Shown here: piece after piece, positions 7,128 through 15,129 of the stretch
Position numbering within the stretch: the stretch's first letter is position 1
Layout of the letters: each line of letters opens with the position of its first letter
NCBI RefSeq assembly: GCF_003574675.1
Contig: NZ_QOAZ01000020.1
Coordinates: 1-64,000, forward strand
From: Azohydromonas sediminis
GTDB lineage: Bacteria; Pseudomonadota; Gammaproteobacteria; Burkholderiales; Burkholderiaceae_C
DNA length: 64,000 nt
Direction of reading: 5' to 3'
Position numbers and translations under genes: made by a program
Notes under the pieces: model-generated
Databases searched by the model: none
Told to the model about the DNA's origin: nothing
Seen by the model: only the letters and a program-made list of their open reading frames with translations

Positions 7128-9326
7128 ATGGCTATCCATTTCCATTCCCGCTCCCGTTTGCGTTGCGGTGCGCCGCGCCCGCGCGCACCGCGCCGGCGCC
7201 TGGCGCCGGTCACTGCCGCCGTCGCGGCACTGCTGCCGCTGGCCGCGCCCGCGCAGGACGACGTGCAGCGCGTCACCGTCACCGGCACTGCGGCCAGCGC
7301 GCCGCTGAGCGTCGGCGGCTTCGGCGACGTGCCGCCGTCCCAGCTGCCGATGTCGGTGGGCAGCGTCGATGCGGCGCGGCTCGTCGACGCCGGCGCGACG
7401 CAGCTTTCCGACCTCACGCGCTTCGACGCGGCGGTCGGCGACTCATACAACGCCGAGGGCTACTGGAGCATCCTCAGCGTGCGCGGCTACGTGCTCGACA
7501 ACCGCTTCAACTACCGCCGCGACGGGCTGCCGATCAACGCCGAGACGGCGCTGCCGCTGGCCCACCTCGAGCGCATCGAAGTGCTGCGCGGCACGAGCGG
7601 CATCCAGGCCGGCACGAGCGCGCCGGGCGGGCTCGTGAACCTCGTCGTCAAGCGCCCGGCGAGCGACCTGCGCCACGTGCGCGTCGAGGCGCGCGACGGC
7701 GGCGGCTTCGGCGCGGCCGTGGACCTGAGCCAGCGCTTCGGTGCCGCGCGCGACGCCGGGCTGCGCCTGAACGTGGCGCTCGACCGGCTCGACCCGCCCA
7801 CGCGCAATGCGCAGGGCGAGCGCCACGTCGTCGCGCTGGCCGGCGACTGGCGCGCGGCGCCGGGCAGCCGGCTCGAAGCCGAGTTCGACGTGTTCCGCCA
7901 GCGCCAGCCCAGCGTGCCGGGCTTCAGCCTGCTCGGCGACACGGTGCCGAGCCCGAACGCGATCGACCCGCGCACGAACCTCAACGACCAGCCGTGGACG
8001 CTGCCGGTCGTCTTCGACGGCCGCACCGCGTCGCTGCGCTGGACGCAGGACCTGCCCGCGAACTGGCGCTTCGTCGCGCACGGCATGGTGCAGCGGCTGA
8101 CGACCGACGACCGCACCGCGTTCCCGTACGGCGTCTACGACGCCGACTACGCGTGCACCTACTGCGACCGCTTCGCGCCCAACGGCGACTTCAGCGTCTG
8201 GGAGTTCGTCAGCGACAACGAGCGCCGGCGCAGCGACGCGCTCGACCTGCACGTCGAAGGCGCGGCCACCACCGGGACGTGGCGGCACGCGCTGACGGCC
8301 GGCGTGCTGTTCACGCGCTACCGCGCCACGTTCGAGGACCAGGTCTTCGACGTGGCGGGGCTGAGCAACGTGTTCGCGCCGGTCGTGGTGCCGCCGTCGC
8401 CGGGCTGGACCGACACCAACACCGATCGCCGCGAGCGCAGCACCGAGTTCTACCTGCGCGACCGCATCGACGTCGCGTCCGGCTGGCAGCTGTGGGCCGG
8501 CCTGCGCCACACGCGCCTGGCGCGCGACAGCGTGCGCACCGACGGCAGTGCGGTGACGTCGTACGCGCAGTCGGCGACGCTGCCCTGGCTCGCGCTGAGC
8601 CACCGGCCGACGCCGACGCAGACGTGGTACGCGAGCTGGGGGCAGGGGCTCGAGTCGGCGGTGGTGCCCAACCGGCCGCGCTACACGAACGCGGGCGAGG
8701 CCTTGCCGGCACTGAAGAGCCGGCAGGTCGAACTCGGCTGGAAGTGGCGCACCGCGGCGCTCGGCGCCGAGGTCGCGCTGTTCGACATCGCGCGTCCGGT
8801 GGCCGAGGACTTCGGCGACTGCGACGGCGTGGCCACCTGCACGCGCCGCATCGACGGCGACGCGCGCCACCGCGGCGTCGAGGCGCAGTTCGACGCGACG
8901 ACGGGCCGCTGGGACTGGCGCGCCAGCGCGCTGTGGCTCGACGCGACGCGCGAGGGCTCGGCGCTGCCCGGCATCAATGGCACGCGGCCGAACAACGTGC
9001 CCGAGCTCAGCCTGCGCGCGGGCCTCACGTACCGCCCGGGCGTCGTCGAGGGCCTCGCGCTGAGCGGCGACGTCGTGCACGAAGGCTCGCGCGAGCTGCG
9101 GCTGGCCGGCGACCCGGCCGTCTACCGCATCGCCGGCTGGACGCGCGTCGATTTCGGGGCTCGCTGGGTGCAGCGCACCGGCGGCACGACGCTGACGTGG
9201 CGCGTCGGCGTCGACAACGTGTTCGACCGCCGCGCGTGGCGCGAGGCGCCGGTGCTGTTCGGCCACGCGTGGCTGTTCCCGCTCGAGGCGCGCACCTGGC
9301 GCGCGTCGCTGCAGGCGGCGTTCTGA
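7128..9326 (+). CDS. TonB-dependent outer-membrane receptor under TPP control
   Basis: A 732-residue outer-membrane ligand-gated porin. I chose the ATG at 7128 because a GAAAGG ribosome site precedes it and a basic N-terminus with a signal sequence ending in AAPAQ follows. A TonB-box-like VQRVTVTG sits just after. The plug domain has the typical RGYVLDNRFNYRRDGLP and RIEVLRGTSGIQAG segments (about residues 125-170), and the C-terminus ends in an aromatic residue (QAAF) as outer-membrane barrels do. Similarity by eye is to siderophore-type receptors, but the TPP riboswitch upstream points to uptake of thiamine or a precursor. No inner-membrane transporter lies beside it. A tRNA gene follows. 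Confidence 0.9.
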   Translation: MAIHFHSRSRLRCGAPRPRAPRRRLAPVTAAVAALLPLAAPAQDDVQRVTVTGTAASAPLSVGGFGDVPPSQLPMSVGSVDAARLVDAGATQLSDLTRFDAAVGDSYNAEGYWSILSVRGYVLDNRFNYRRDGLPINAETALPLAHLERIEVLRGTSGIQAGTSAPGGLVNLVVKRPASDLRHVRVEARDGGGFGAAVDLSQRFGAARDAGLRLNVALDRLDPPTRNAQGERHVVALAGDWRAAPGSRLEAEFDVFRQRQPSVPGFSLLGDTVPSPNAIDPRTNLNDQPWTLPVVFDGRTASLRWTQDLPANWRFVAHGMVQRLTTDDRTAFPYGVYDADYACTYCDRFAPNGDFSVWEFVSDNERRRSDALDLHVEGAATTGTWRHALTAGVLFTRYRATFEDQVFDVAGLSNVFAPVVVPPSPGWTDTNTDRRERSTEFYLRDRIDVASGWQLWAGLRHTRLARDSVRTDGSAVTSYAQSATLPWLALSHRPTPTQTWYASWGQGLESAVVPNRPRYTNAGEALPALKSRQVELGWKWRTAALGAEVALFDIARPVAEDFGDCDGVATCTRRIDGDARHRGVEAQFDATTGRWDWRASALWLDATREGSALPGINGTRPNNVPELSLRAGLTYRPGVVEGLALSGDVVHEGSRELRLAGDPAVYRIAGWTRVDFGARWVQRTGGTTLTWRVGVDNVFDRRAWREAPVLFGHAWLFPLEARTWRASLQAAF

Positions 9327-9384
9327 CGCACGCCGCCGCGCGGCCTGCGGACGCCGGCGCGCTGCGGCTATAATGTGCGGCTCT

Positions 9385-9460
9385 TCCCCGATAGCTCAGT
9401 CGGTAGAGCGACGGACTGTTAATCCGCAGGTCGCTGGTTCGAGCCCAGCTCGGGGAGCCA
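9385..9460 (+). tRNA. tRNA-Asn (anticodon GTT)
   Basis: A complete cloverleaf: acceptor TCCCCGA pairs with TCGGGGA, the D-arm is AGCTCAGTCGGTAGAGC, the anticodon loop reads CTGTTAA with GTT, the T-loop is GGTTCGAGCC, and CCA is encoded. A strong -10 box TATAAT lies at 9369-9374. A terminator follows at 9477. Confidence 0.97.
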
Positions 9461-9476
9461 AACGCTCGTGCATCGC

Positions 9477-9506
9477 AAAGGCCTTCTTCGGAAGGCCTTT
9501 GTCTTT
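9477..9506 (+). terminator. Rho-independent terminator after tRNA-Asn
   Basis: A 10-bp perfect stem AAAGGCCTTC/GAAGGCCTTT with a stable TTCG tetraloop, followed by GTCTTT. It also sits at the 3' end of the convergent cutA gene and may serve both. Confidence 0.88.
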
Positions 9507-9516
9507 GGGGCGCTGC

Positions 9517-9882
9517 TCAGCCGCCCGCGCCGTCGGCGGCGCCCCCTGCGGTGCATTCGGCCACGATCCAGTCCGCATAGGCGGGCAATGCATGGTCCAG
9601 CCGCACGGCGACGATCTGCGGCAGCGCGTACGGGTGCAGCTCGCGGATCGCACGCTCGACCTCGCTGTAGCGCGCTTCCAGCGTCTTGACGACGAGCCGC
9701 ACTTCCGGGTCCTGCTGCACCTGGCCGTCCCAGCGGTAGACGCTGTCGATCGCCGACAGCTGCACGCACGCCGCGAGCCGCCGCTCGACGAGGGCGTGCG
9801 CGATGCGCAGCGCCTCGTCGCGCGTGGCGCAGGTGGTGACGACGGCGACCGGCGTCGCCGTGGCGCGGTCCGCGTCAGCCAC
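9517..9882 (-). CDS. cutA: Divalent-cation tolerance protein CutA
   Basis: A 121-residue CutA1 family protein, a small trimeric cytoplasmic protein linked genetically to copper and divalent metal tolerance; its exact activity is unresolved. The family signature is clear: VVTTCATRDEALRIAHALVERRLAACVQ at residues about 14-41, the YRWDG segment and the VVKT and HPYALPQIVAV motifs. Its start overlaps the end of the upstream hydrolase gene by eight bases, so the two are probably cotranscribed, although no functional link is obvious. Confidence 0.93.
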   Translation of the reverse strand: MADADRATATPVAVVTTCATRDEALRIAHALVERRLAACVQLSAIDSVYRWDGQVQQDPEVRLVVKTLEARYSEVERAIRELHPYALPQIVAVRLDHALPAYADWIVAECTAGGAADGAGG

Positions 9883-11140
9883 CGAACAGTGCGAGCACGA
9901 CCGACAGCAGCGTCAGCGCCGGGCTGACGGGGCGCAGCAGGTCACTGACGCGGTCGGTCTCGACGTTGCGCATCGGCGTGCCGCGGTCGAGCGTGTTGTT
10001 GACGAACGGCGTCAGGTCGGCGATGCCGCGCTCCTCGATGCCGGTGCCGCTGAAGTCGATGACCGTCAGGCAGTGCGAGTCGTTGAACCAGCGGAACCAC
10101 GGCACGTGGTACGCGACGTTGTTCAGGCCCGCCAGCGTCGGCACCCAGTTCGCGAGGTCGCGGTCCCAGCGCTGCTGCAGCAGCAGGCGGCGCGCGAGGT
10201 CGCTCGGCGCGCTCGCGATCTCGGGGTAGAACTTCTCGTAGCTGAACGCCGAGAAGTTGCCGTCGGCGCCGAACACGGCGTAGGCGAAGCGGTCGCCCGG
10301 GTACTTCAGCGCCAGCGCGCGGTGGATCGTGCCGAGGTCGTCGGCGTCGAAGCCCGGCAGCGCGGCGTACTGCGTGACCATGCCGCCCGGCTCGTCGAGC
10401 CCCCACACCGTGCGGATCTTCTCGTGCAGCGGCAGCGACGGGTGCTGGTCCGGCGTGTTCGAGCGCGGCGCCGGGAACAGCGGCCCCGAGTCGGCCAGCA
10501 GCGAGGTGCGCCCGGTCGGCGCCAGCGTGTCGCGCACGATCGGGTAGGTCGCCGTCGAGCCGACGCCGCCGGCCGAGAAGCCGGTCAGCAGCAGCTGGTT
10601 CGGCCGCCCGAGATTGCTGCGCAGCCACTGCGCCGCGGCGCGCACGTTGGCCTGACCGCGGTGGAACTGCATGCGCGGGGCGGCCGGGTTCGCATCGGCG
10701 TACACCTGCACCTTGCTGCCCGTGTGCACGTCGCCGGTGCAGTAGGGCAGGTAGACCATGTTCCAGCTCTGCGTGCGCACACTCTGGAACGGGTTCAGCC
10801 GCGCGCTGAACGGCGTCACGAAGCCGTAGGCGGCGCTGTTGAACTGGCTCAGGTAGTCGGTCGGCACGCCGTTGGGGTTGGCCGCACTGAGCTTGCCCTG
10901 GCCTTCGCACGCGGCCTGGTCCCAGCAGGCGCCGCCGCCCTCGAAGACGATCACGGTGTCGCGCGTCAGCAGCGCGCGGTTGACGAAGAAGGTGTACGGC
11001 GTGCCGTTGCCGCACGACGCGCCGGTGGTCACCGGCAGCGTCACCGGCACCCACTGGTAGTACTGGGCCAGCGCCCACGACGGCGCCGCCATCACCGCGG
11101 CCGCCACGGCGGCCCGCCACCACGATCGCAAGGTCTTCAT
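9875..11140 (-). CDS. Secreted pectinacetylesterase-family hydrolase
   Basis: A 421-residue exported serine hydrolase of the pectinacetylesterase/Notum-like family, which removes ester-linked acyl groups; the substrate here is unknown. It begins with a clear Sec signal peptide ending in SWALAQ (about residue 26). The oxyanion segment VFEGGGACWD (about 65-74) and nucleophile motif GFSAGG (Ser about 189) are intact, and a late Asp and the NDSHC region supply triad candidates. A hydrophobic C-terminal tail (LTLLSVVLALFGG) could anchor it. The ATG at 11140 has a good GGAGGAG ribosome site and overlaps the stop of the upstream helical protein, suggesting the two work together. Confidence 0.82.
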   Translation of the reverse strand: MKTLRSWWRAAVAAAVMAAPSWALAQYYQWVPVTLPVTTGASCGNGTPYTFFVNRALLTRDTVIVFEGGGACWDQAACEGQGKLSAANPNGVPTDYLSQFNSAAYGFVTPFSARLNPFQSVRTQSWNMVYLPYCTGDVHTGSKVQVYADANPAAPRMQFHRGQANVRAAAQWLRSNLGRPNQLLLTGFSAGGVGSTATYPIVRDTLAPTGRTSLLADSGPLFPAPRSNTPDQHPSLPLHEKIRTVWGLDEPGGMVTQYAALPGFDADDLGTIHRALALKYPGDRFAYAVFGADGNFSAFSYEKFYPEIASAPSDLARRLLLQQRWDRDLANWVPTLAGLNNVAYHVPWFRWFNDSHCLTVIDFSGTGIEERGIADLTPFVNNTLDRGTPMRNVETDRVSDLLRPVSPALTLLSVVLALFGG

Positions 11141-11958
11141 CGCGCTCCTCCTGCGGGGTTGTTGCCGCCGGCCGGCGGCGTCGTGAACACGGACCGGCGC
11201 AGCGCCTCGAGCTCGGCCTCGAGCCGCTGCGCGTCGCGCTGCGCCGGCGGCAGCGCCTGCCACGCGGCGACGAGTGCGGCCTGGCGGCGCGCGAAGTCGG
11301 CCTCGCGCGCATCGGGCGGCGGCGCCGCGGCGCGCGCGGCCGCGTCGGCCTCGGCGCGCCACGCCTTCAGCGCCGCATCGCGCGCCGCGGCGTCGGGCTG
11401 CAGCACCTCGAGCAGCGCGGCCTTGACGAAGGCCGCCTCGCCGGCCGTCATCTCGCGCTGCGCGAGGCGCTCGCCGAGGCCGTCGTCGAGCGTGCGCGCG
11501 AGCGCGCGCAGGTCGTCGTCGATGGCGCCCATCGCGCGGCGCTGCAGGAACGCCTGCCACTGCGCAGTGAACTGCAGGTACGCGGCCACGCGCGCGATCT
11601 CGGCGTCGCGCTGCGGGTGGTCGGCCAGCGTCGCGCGCAGTTCGCGGTACTGCTCGGGCGTCAGGCCGGCGGGGATGTCGGTGTCGGCCGCCGCGCGCGG
11701 ATCGCCGGGCGCCGAAATGCCCGTGCCCGCCGGCGCGATCGCCGCCGCGCCCGGCGACGCCGCCTGCAGCGCGGCCGGCGATGACGTGCCGGAGACCGAA
11801 GGCGGCGTCGGCGCCGTCGACCGCGTCCCGCCGGACGGCGCGTCGTCGAGCAGCCACCACGCCCCGCCCGCGAGCGCGGCCACCGCGACGACGGCGATAC
11901 CGGCGAGTCGCGGTCGCGAAGCGCGGTGAGAAGTGCGGTGAGAAGCGGCAGGGCGCAC
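11137..11958 (-). CDS. Membrane-anchored helical protein, possible foldase-like partner
   Basis: A 273-residue protein of unknown function, starting at GTG. It has a basic N-terminus, one membrane helix (about residues 19-38), a long Pro/Ala/Ser/Gly-rich linker (about 40-95) and a charged, almost wholly alpha-helical region rich in Ala, Arg, Glu and Gln. This layout (anchor, flexible linker, extended helices) is that of lipase-specific foldases, and the gene is translationally coupled (ATGA overlap) to a secreted esterase-type hydrolase. I do not see the foldase consensus motif, so a chaperone role is inference. Confidence 0.7.
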   Translation of the reverse strand: MRPAASHRTSHRASRPRLAGIAVVAVAALAGGAWWLLDDAPSGGTRSTAPTPPSVSGTSSPAALQAASPGAAAIAPAGTGISAPGDPRAAADTDIPAGLTPEQYRELRATLADHPQRDAEIARVAAYLQFTAQWQAFLQRRAMGAIDDDLRALARTLDDGLGERLAQREMTAGEAAFVKAALLEVLQPDAAARDAALKAWRAEADAAARAAAPPPDAREADFARRQAALVAAWQALPPAQRDAQRLEAELEALRRSVFTTPPAGGNNPAGGAR

Positions 11959-12192
11959 ACCGCCACTATGGCCGCACGCCGGCTCGCGGCAACGGGGTTT
12001 GCCCCCGGAGCCCCAGAACTCGGCGCCCGCTGTCAGTGGGCGAGGAACGTGCGGATCGCGTCGGCCGGTGACCCGTGCACGGCTCCAGCCAGCCTGCGCC
12101 GCCGCCTAGGCGTCGCGCGTGCCACCGGCGCCGAACGCAGGCAGATCGGCGCGCACCTCGGCGTGGCGCACCGACACCGCCGGCGCGGCGCC

Positions 12193-12822
12193 TCAAGCCA
12201 CGCCGAGCGCGCGCAGCTGCCGGTCGTGCAGGCGCGACAGCGCGAGCAGGGCGGCGACGGCACCGATCAGCGCGAAGAACATGTCTGACTGCGTGTCCCA
12301 CGGGTCGCCCTGCGTGCCGAGGAACTCGTCGGCGCCCTGGCCCAGCGCGAGCGCCGCGGCCCACTCGATCAGCTCGTAGGTCGCGCTGATGGCCAGCACC
12401 ACGCACACGACGAGGAACGCGAGCATGCGCCGCCCGCGCACGAACTGCCCGCGCAGCAGCACCTCGCGCGCCGCCAGCGCCGGCACGAAGCCCTGCATGA
12501 AGTGGCCGATCTTGTCGTACGGATTGCGCGCCAGGCCCAGCAGCTCCTGCAGCTCGAAGCCCAGCGGCACGCGCGCATAGGTGTACGCGCCGCCGAGCAT
12601 CAGCACCGCCGCGTGCACGAAGATGCCCCCGTACAGCAGCGGTGTCAGCGGGTAGCGGCGGTGCGTGAGCGCCAGCAGCGGCAGCACGATGATCACCGGC
12701 AGCACCTCCATCAGCCAGGTCAGGCGGTCGTAGGGCCGCCAGCCCGAGGCCACCAGCATCGCGAGCGTGGCGAGGGCGGCGGCGACGAGCCAGCGGGTGT
12801 GTGTAGTGGGCAGGGTCGGCAT
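12193..12822 (-). CDS. DUF2238 inner-membrane protein (YjdF-like)
   Basis: A 209-residue polytopic membrane protein with about six hydrophobic segments. The conserved DUF2238 core is recognisable in the YDKIGHFMQGFVPALAARE segment and the ATYELIEW and DPWDTQSDM segments. Conserved charged residues within predicted membrane helices are typical of the family, whose function is unknown. It stands alone: 234 bp without a gene follows it and 62 bp separates it from the next gene. Confidence 0.85.
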   Translation of the reverse strand: MPTLPTTHTRWLVAAALATLAMLVASGWRPYDRLTWLMEVLPVIIVLPLLALTHRRYPLTPLLYGGIFVHAAVLMLGGAYTYARVPLGFELQELLGLARNPYDKIGHFMQGFVPALAAREVLLRGQFVRGRRMLAFLVVCVVLAISATYELIEWAAALALGQGADEFLGTQGDPWDTQSDMFFALIGAVAALLALSRLHDRQLRALGVA

Positions 12823-12884
12823 GGGGCGCGAAGTGGGCCACGACGCCCGGCATCATGCCGTGGCCGCCGGCAAGCGCCGCCGGC

Positions 12885-13193
12885 TCACGCGAAGCGCCGC
12901 GCGGCGGCGACGACGCCCGTCCACACCACCGACCACACCCCCAGCCACACGAGCCAGCCCACTACGCTCGGGCTCGCCCAGCCGCCAGCCTCGGCCGCCG
13001 CGAACACCGGCACGCCGAGCGCCGACAGTGGCAGCAGCGGCCCGTAGACGGTGGCCGCGACGAGGGGTGCGATGGCCGGTGGCAACGCATGCGCAGCCGC
13101 CACCAGCGCGACGTGCAGCGCCGTCAGCACCGCCGCGGCGATCCAGCGCGACGGCCAGGCCCCGCGGGCCTGCGGAGCCTGCCGCCCACTCAC
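12885..13193 (-). CDS. Small hypothetical membrane protein
   Basis: A 102-residue protein with two to three hydrophobic segments (about residues 18-36, 38-58 and 70-95) and a short basic C-terminus ending RRFA. I chose a GTG start at 13193 because it overlaps the stop of the upstream gene (GTGA), a common coupling, and gives a sensible membrane protein; frames further upstream overlap a real gene. No family is recognised. Codon use matches its neighbours, which supports that it is real. Confidence 0.6.
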   Translation of the reverse strand: MSGRQAPQARGAWPSRWIAAAVLTALHVALVAAAHALPPAIAPLVAATVYGPLLPLSALGVPVFAAAEAGGWASPSVVGWLVWLGVWSVVWTGVVAAARRFA

Positions 13194-13654
13194 TGCCGCG
13201 TCATCTGTGCGATCAGCGGTGCCGCCTGCTCCGCCGTGATCTCGCGCAGCACGAGCGGCGGCCCGCCCAGCGGTGTGGCCCACGAGCGTTCCGGCCGGTA
13301 CGCGACGACGACGTAGTAGCGCCTGCCGGCCACCACGTCGAGCTGCACCTGCTGCTTCCACAGCGGCGGATCGGGCTTGAGCAGGTGCGGCCCCGGCGCG
13401 AGCCGCAGCACGGCGTAGGTGCCTCGCGGCAGGCTCGCGAGCTTCGCGCCGTTGTCGGTGACGACCTGCGGGCTCGGGATCAGCGTGGGGCCGCTGTCGT
13501 TGAACAGGTACAGCAGCCCCGCGTCGTGCTCTGCCGGGGCCGGCGGCGCCGAGGCGGCTGCATCCGGCGCAGTGGCCTGGGCCGAAGCAAGCCCGCACAG
13601 CGCCGCGGCAACGGCAGCGCCCGCGGCGCGGATCAGATGGCGTCGACGTGGCAT
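13190..13654 (-). CDS. Exported DUF2846-like protein
   Basis: A 154-residue exported protein with an N-terminal signal peptide (basic start, hydrophobic core, cleavage near LASAQA, about residue 26). The remainder resembles DUF2846 domain proteins: a beta-rich core with the segments LLYLFNDSG, LASLPRGTYAVLRLAPGPH and the hydrophobic RRYYVVVAYRP. Function is unknown; family members are often small envelope lipoproteins. I preferred the ATG at 13654 over one ten codons upstream because the signal peptide begins there. Confidence 0.68.
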   Translation of the reverse strand: MPRRRHLIRAAGAAVAAALCGLASAQATAPDAAASAPPAPAEHDAGLLYLFNDSGPTLIPSPQVVTDNGAKLASLPRGTYAVLRLAPGPHLLKPDPPLWKQQVQLDVVAGRRYYVVVAYRPERSWATPLGGPPLVLREITAEQAAPLIAQMTRQ

Positions 13655-13837
13655 GTGCGAGCAGCCGGTGGTGCCGAAGCCCACACCGTGCCGGCTACGC
13701 GCGAGCCCACCGGCGCGCCCCGAGCGCGACGGCAGCGAACACGCATGGACGGAATCAGGCTGGGGGCGAGAAGGAGACCTGTCGGTTCCATTTCCTCGTC
13801 GGAAGACAGACGAAGCCCCCTCGGAGCGGTATGACGC

Positions 13838-15032
13838 CTAGGGAAGGTCTGCATAACCCCCGGGCAAGTCTGCTGCCGCGGGCGTTGAAGACCGGCGACG
13901 ATGGCGAACATGCAGCAAGCTGAACTCGGACTGAACCTGAGCACCAAGCGCACACGCAGGCGCGAATTCCTGGCGCAGATGGAGCGCGTGGTGCCATGGG
14001 CGGCGCTGGAAGCGCTGATCGCGCCGCATGCGCCCGAGGGCCGCCGCGGCCGCCCGCCGTTTTCGGTGCGCACGATGCTGCGCATCCACTTCATGCAGCA
14101 GTGGTTCACGCTCAGCGACCCGGCGATGGAAGAGGCGCTGCACGACGTGCCGCTGTTTCGCGAGTTCGCCGAGTTGAACTTCGAGACGCGTCTTCCCGAC
14201 GAGAGCACGATCCTGCGGTTTCGTCACCTGCTGGAGAAGCACAAGCTCGCCGAGCAGATCCTGCACACCGTCAACGAGATGCTTCAGGCCAAGGGCTTGC
14301 TGTTGAAGGCAGGCACCGTCGTCGACGCCACGCTGATCGCCGCACCGAGCTCGACCAAGAACGACCGCGGGCAGCGCGATCCGGAGATGCACCAGACCAA
14401 GAAGGGCAACCAGTGGTACTTCAGGATGAAGGCGCACATTGGCGTGGACGCCGACAGTGGGCTGGTGCACACCGTCAAGGGCACGGCGGCCAACGTCAAC
14501 GACGTGGTCGAGGCCAACGGCCTGCTGCACGGCGAGGAGACCCACGCCTTCGGCGACGCGGGCTACCAGGGCGCGGCCAAGCGACCCGACGCGCGCGAAG
14601 ACGTGCAGTGGCACGTGGGCATGCCCCCTGGCAAGCGCCGCGCGCTGGACAAGACGTGCAAGGTCGATGCGCTGGTCGAGCAGCTCGAGCGCATGAAGGC
14701 CAGCATCCGAGCCAAGGTCGAACACCCGTTCCGTGTCATCAAACGGCAGTTCGGACACGTGAAGGTGCGCTACCGCGGGCTGGCGAAGAACACCGCGCAG
14801 CTGCGGACACCGTTCGCGCTGTCGAATCTGTGGATGGCGCGCCGAGCCTTGCTCGTACTGGATGGACAAGACCGCCCGAAAGTTGGCAATGCGGCCTGAA
14901 ACCAGACGGAAAGATCGCGCAGGCGGCATGAATGAGGTCGCCGGACGGCATCGACGGCTCGAAAGCGAGCGACCTGTTCGCTTCGCAACGGCGTCGATGC
15001 TGTGCAAGGTCATTTGTTCAGACTTTCCCTAA
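13838..15032 (+). mobile_element. IS5-family insertion sequence with YTAR target repeats
   Basis: The element proper spans 13842-15028 (1187 bp). Its terminal inverted repeats read GGAAGGTCTGCATAA on the left and GGAAAGTCTGAACAA (as reverse complement) on the right, matching the IS5-group end pattern. The flanking tetramers are CTAG (13838-13841) and CTAA (15029-15032), both fitting the IS5 target YTAR but differing in the last base, so the target duplication is slightly decayed or the copy is a recombinant. It holds one transposase. Joining the flanks rebuilds a GCCTAAC/GTTAGGC integron core site. Confidence 0.88.
13901..14899 (+). CDS. IS5-family transposase
   Basis: A 332-residue DDE transposase that cuts and joins the ends of its own insertion sequence. 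The N-terminal DUF772-type region with RRGRPPFSVRTMLRIHFMQQW is followed by the DDE catalytic core: first Asp in VVDATLIAAPSS (about 145), second Asp in FGDAGYQG (about 220) and Glu in VEHPFRVIKRQFG (about 275). It appears full length and intact, so the element may still be mobile. It reads toward the integron cassette gene. Confidence 0.95.
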   Translation: MANMQQAELGLNLSTKRTRRREFLAQMERVVPWAALEALIAPHAPEGRRGRPPFSVRTMLRIHFMQQWFTLSDPAMEEALHDVPLFREFAELNFETRLPDESTILRFRHLLEKHKLAEQILHTVNEMLQAKGLLLKAGTVVDATLIAAPSSTKNDRGQRDPEMHQTKKGNQWYFRMKAHIGVDADSGLVHTVKGTAANVNDVVEANGLLHGEETHAFGDAGYQGAAKRPDAREDVQWHVGMPPGKRRALDKTCKVDALVEQLERMKASIRAKVEHPFRVIKRQFGHVKVRYRGLAKNTAQLRTPFALSNLWMARRALLVLDGQDRPKVGNAA

Positions 15033-15128
15033 CCGCACTATTCTGGTGTGACGGTATTTGGACCAGAATGGAGTGGCGGGCCAAATGCCGGCGCGCCGCG
15101 ATGCGTTCGGTTGAGCGAATGGTTGGGT
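15029..15128 (-). other. attC-like cassette recombination site, split by IS5
   Basis: Read on the minus strand, the box ACCCAAC (15128-15122) begins one base after the GIY-YIG stop codon and fits the attC R'' consensus RYYYAAC. About 90 bases on, the sequence reaches GTTAG at the IS5 border; adding the bases across the IS (13837-13836) gives GTTAGGC, fitting the R' consensus GTTRRRY. The total of about 102 bp is within attC range. The interior contains a strong hairpin (ATTCTGGT with ACCAGAAT) and the segment CATTCGCTCAACCG typical of attC left arms. Pairing between the two outer arms is poor, so the site may be a chimera. Assignment is inference from position and cores. Confidence 0.6.
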
Positions 15129-15129
15129 T

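Noticed and set aside
12033..12089. Short minus-strand segment ending GSPADAIRTFLAH that resembles the C-terminus of a gene
   Set aside because: The residues are plausible as coding but no upstream part of a gene joins it in frame, so I cannot call a pseudogene.
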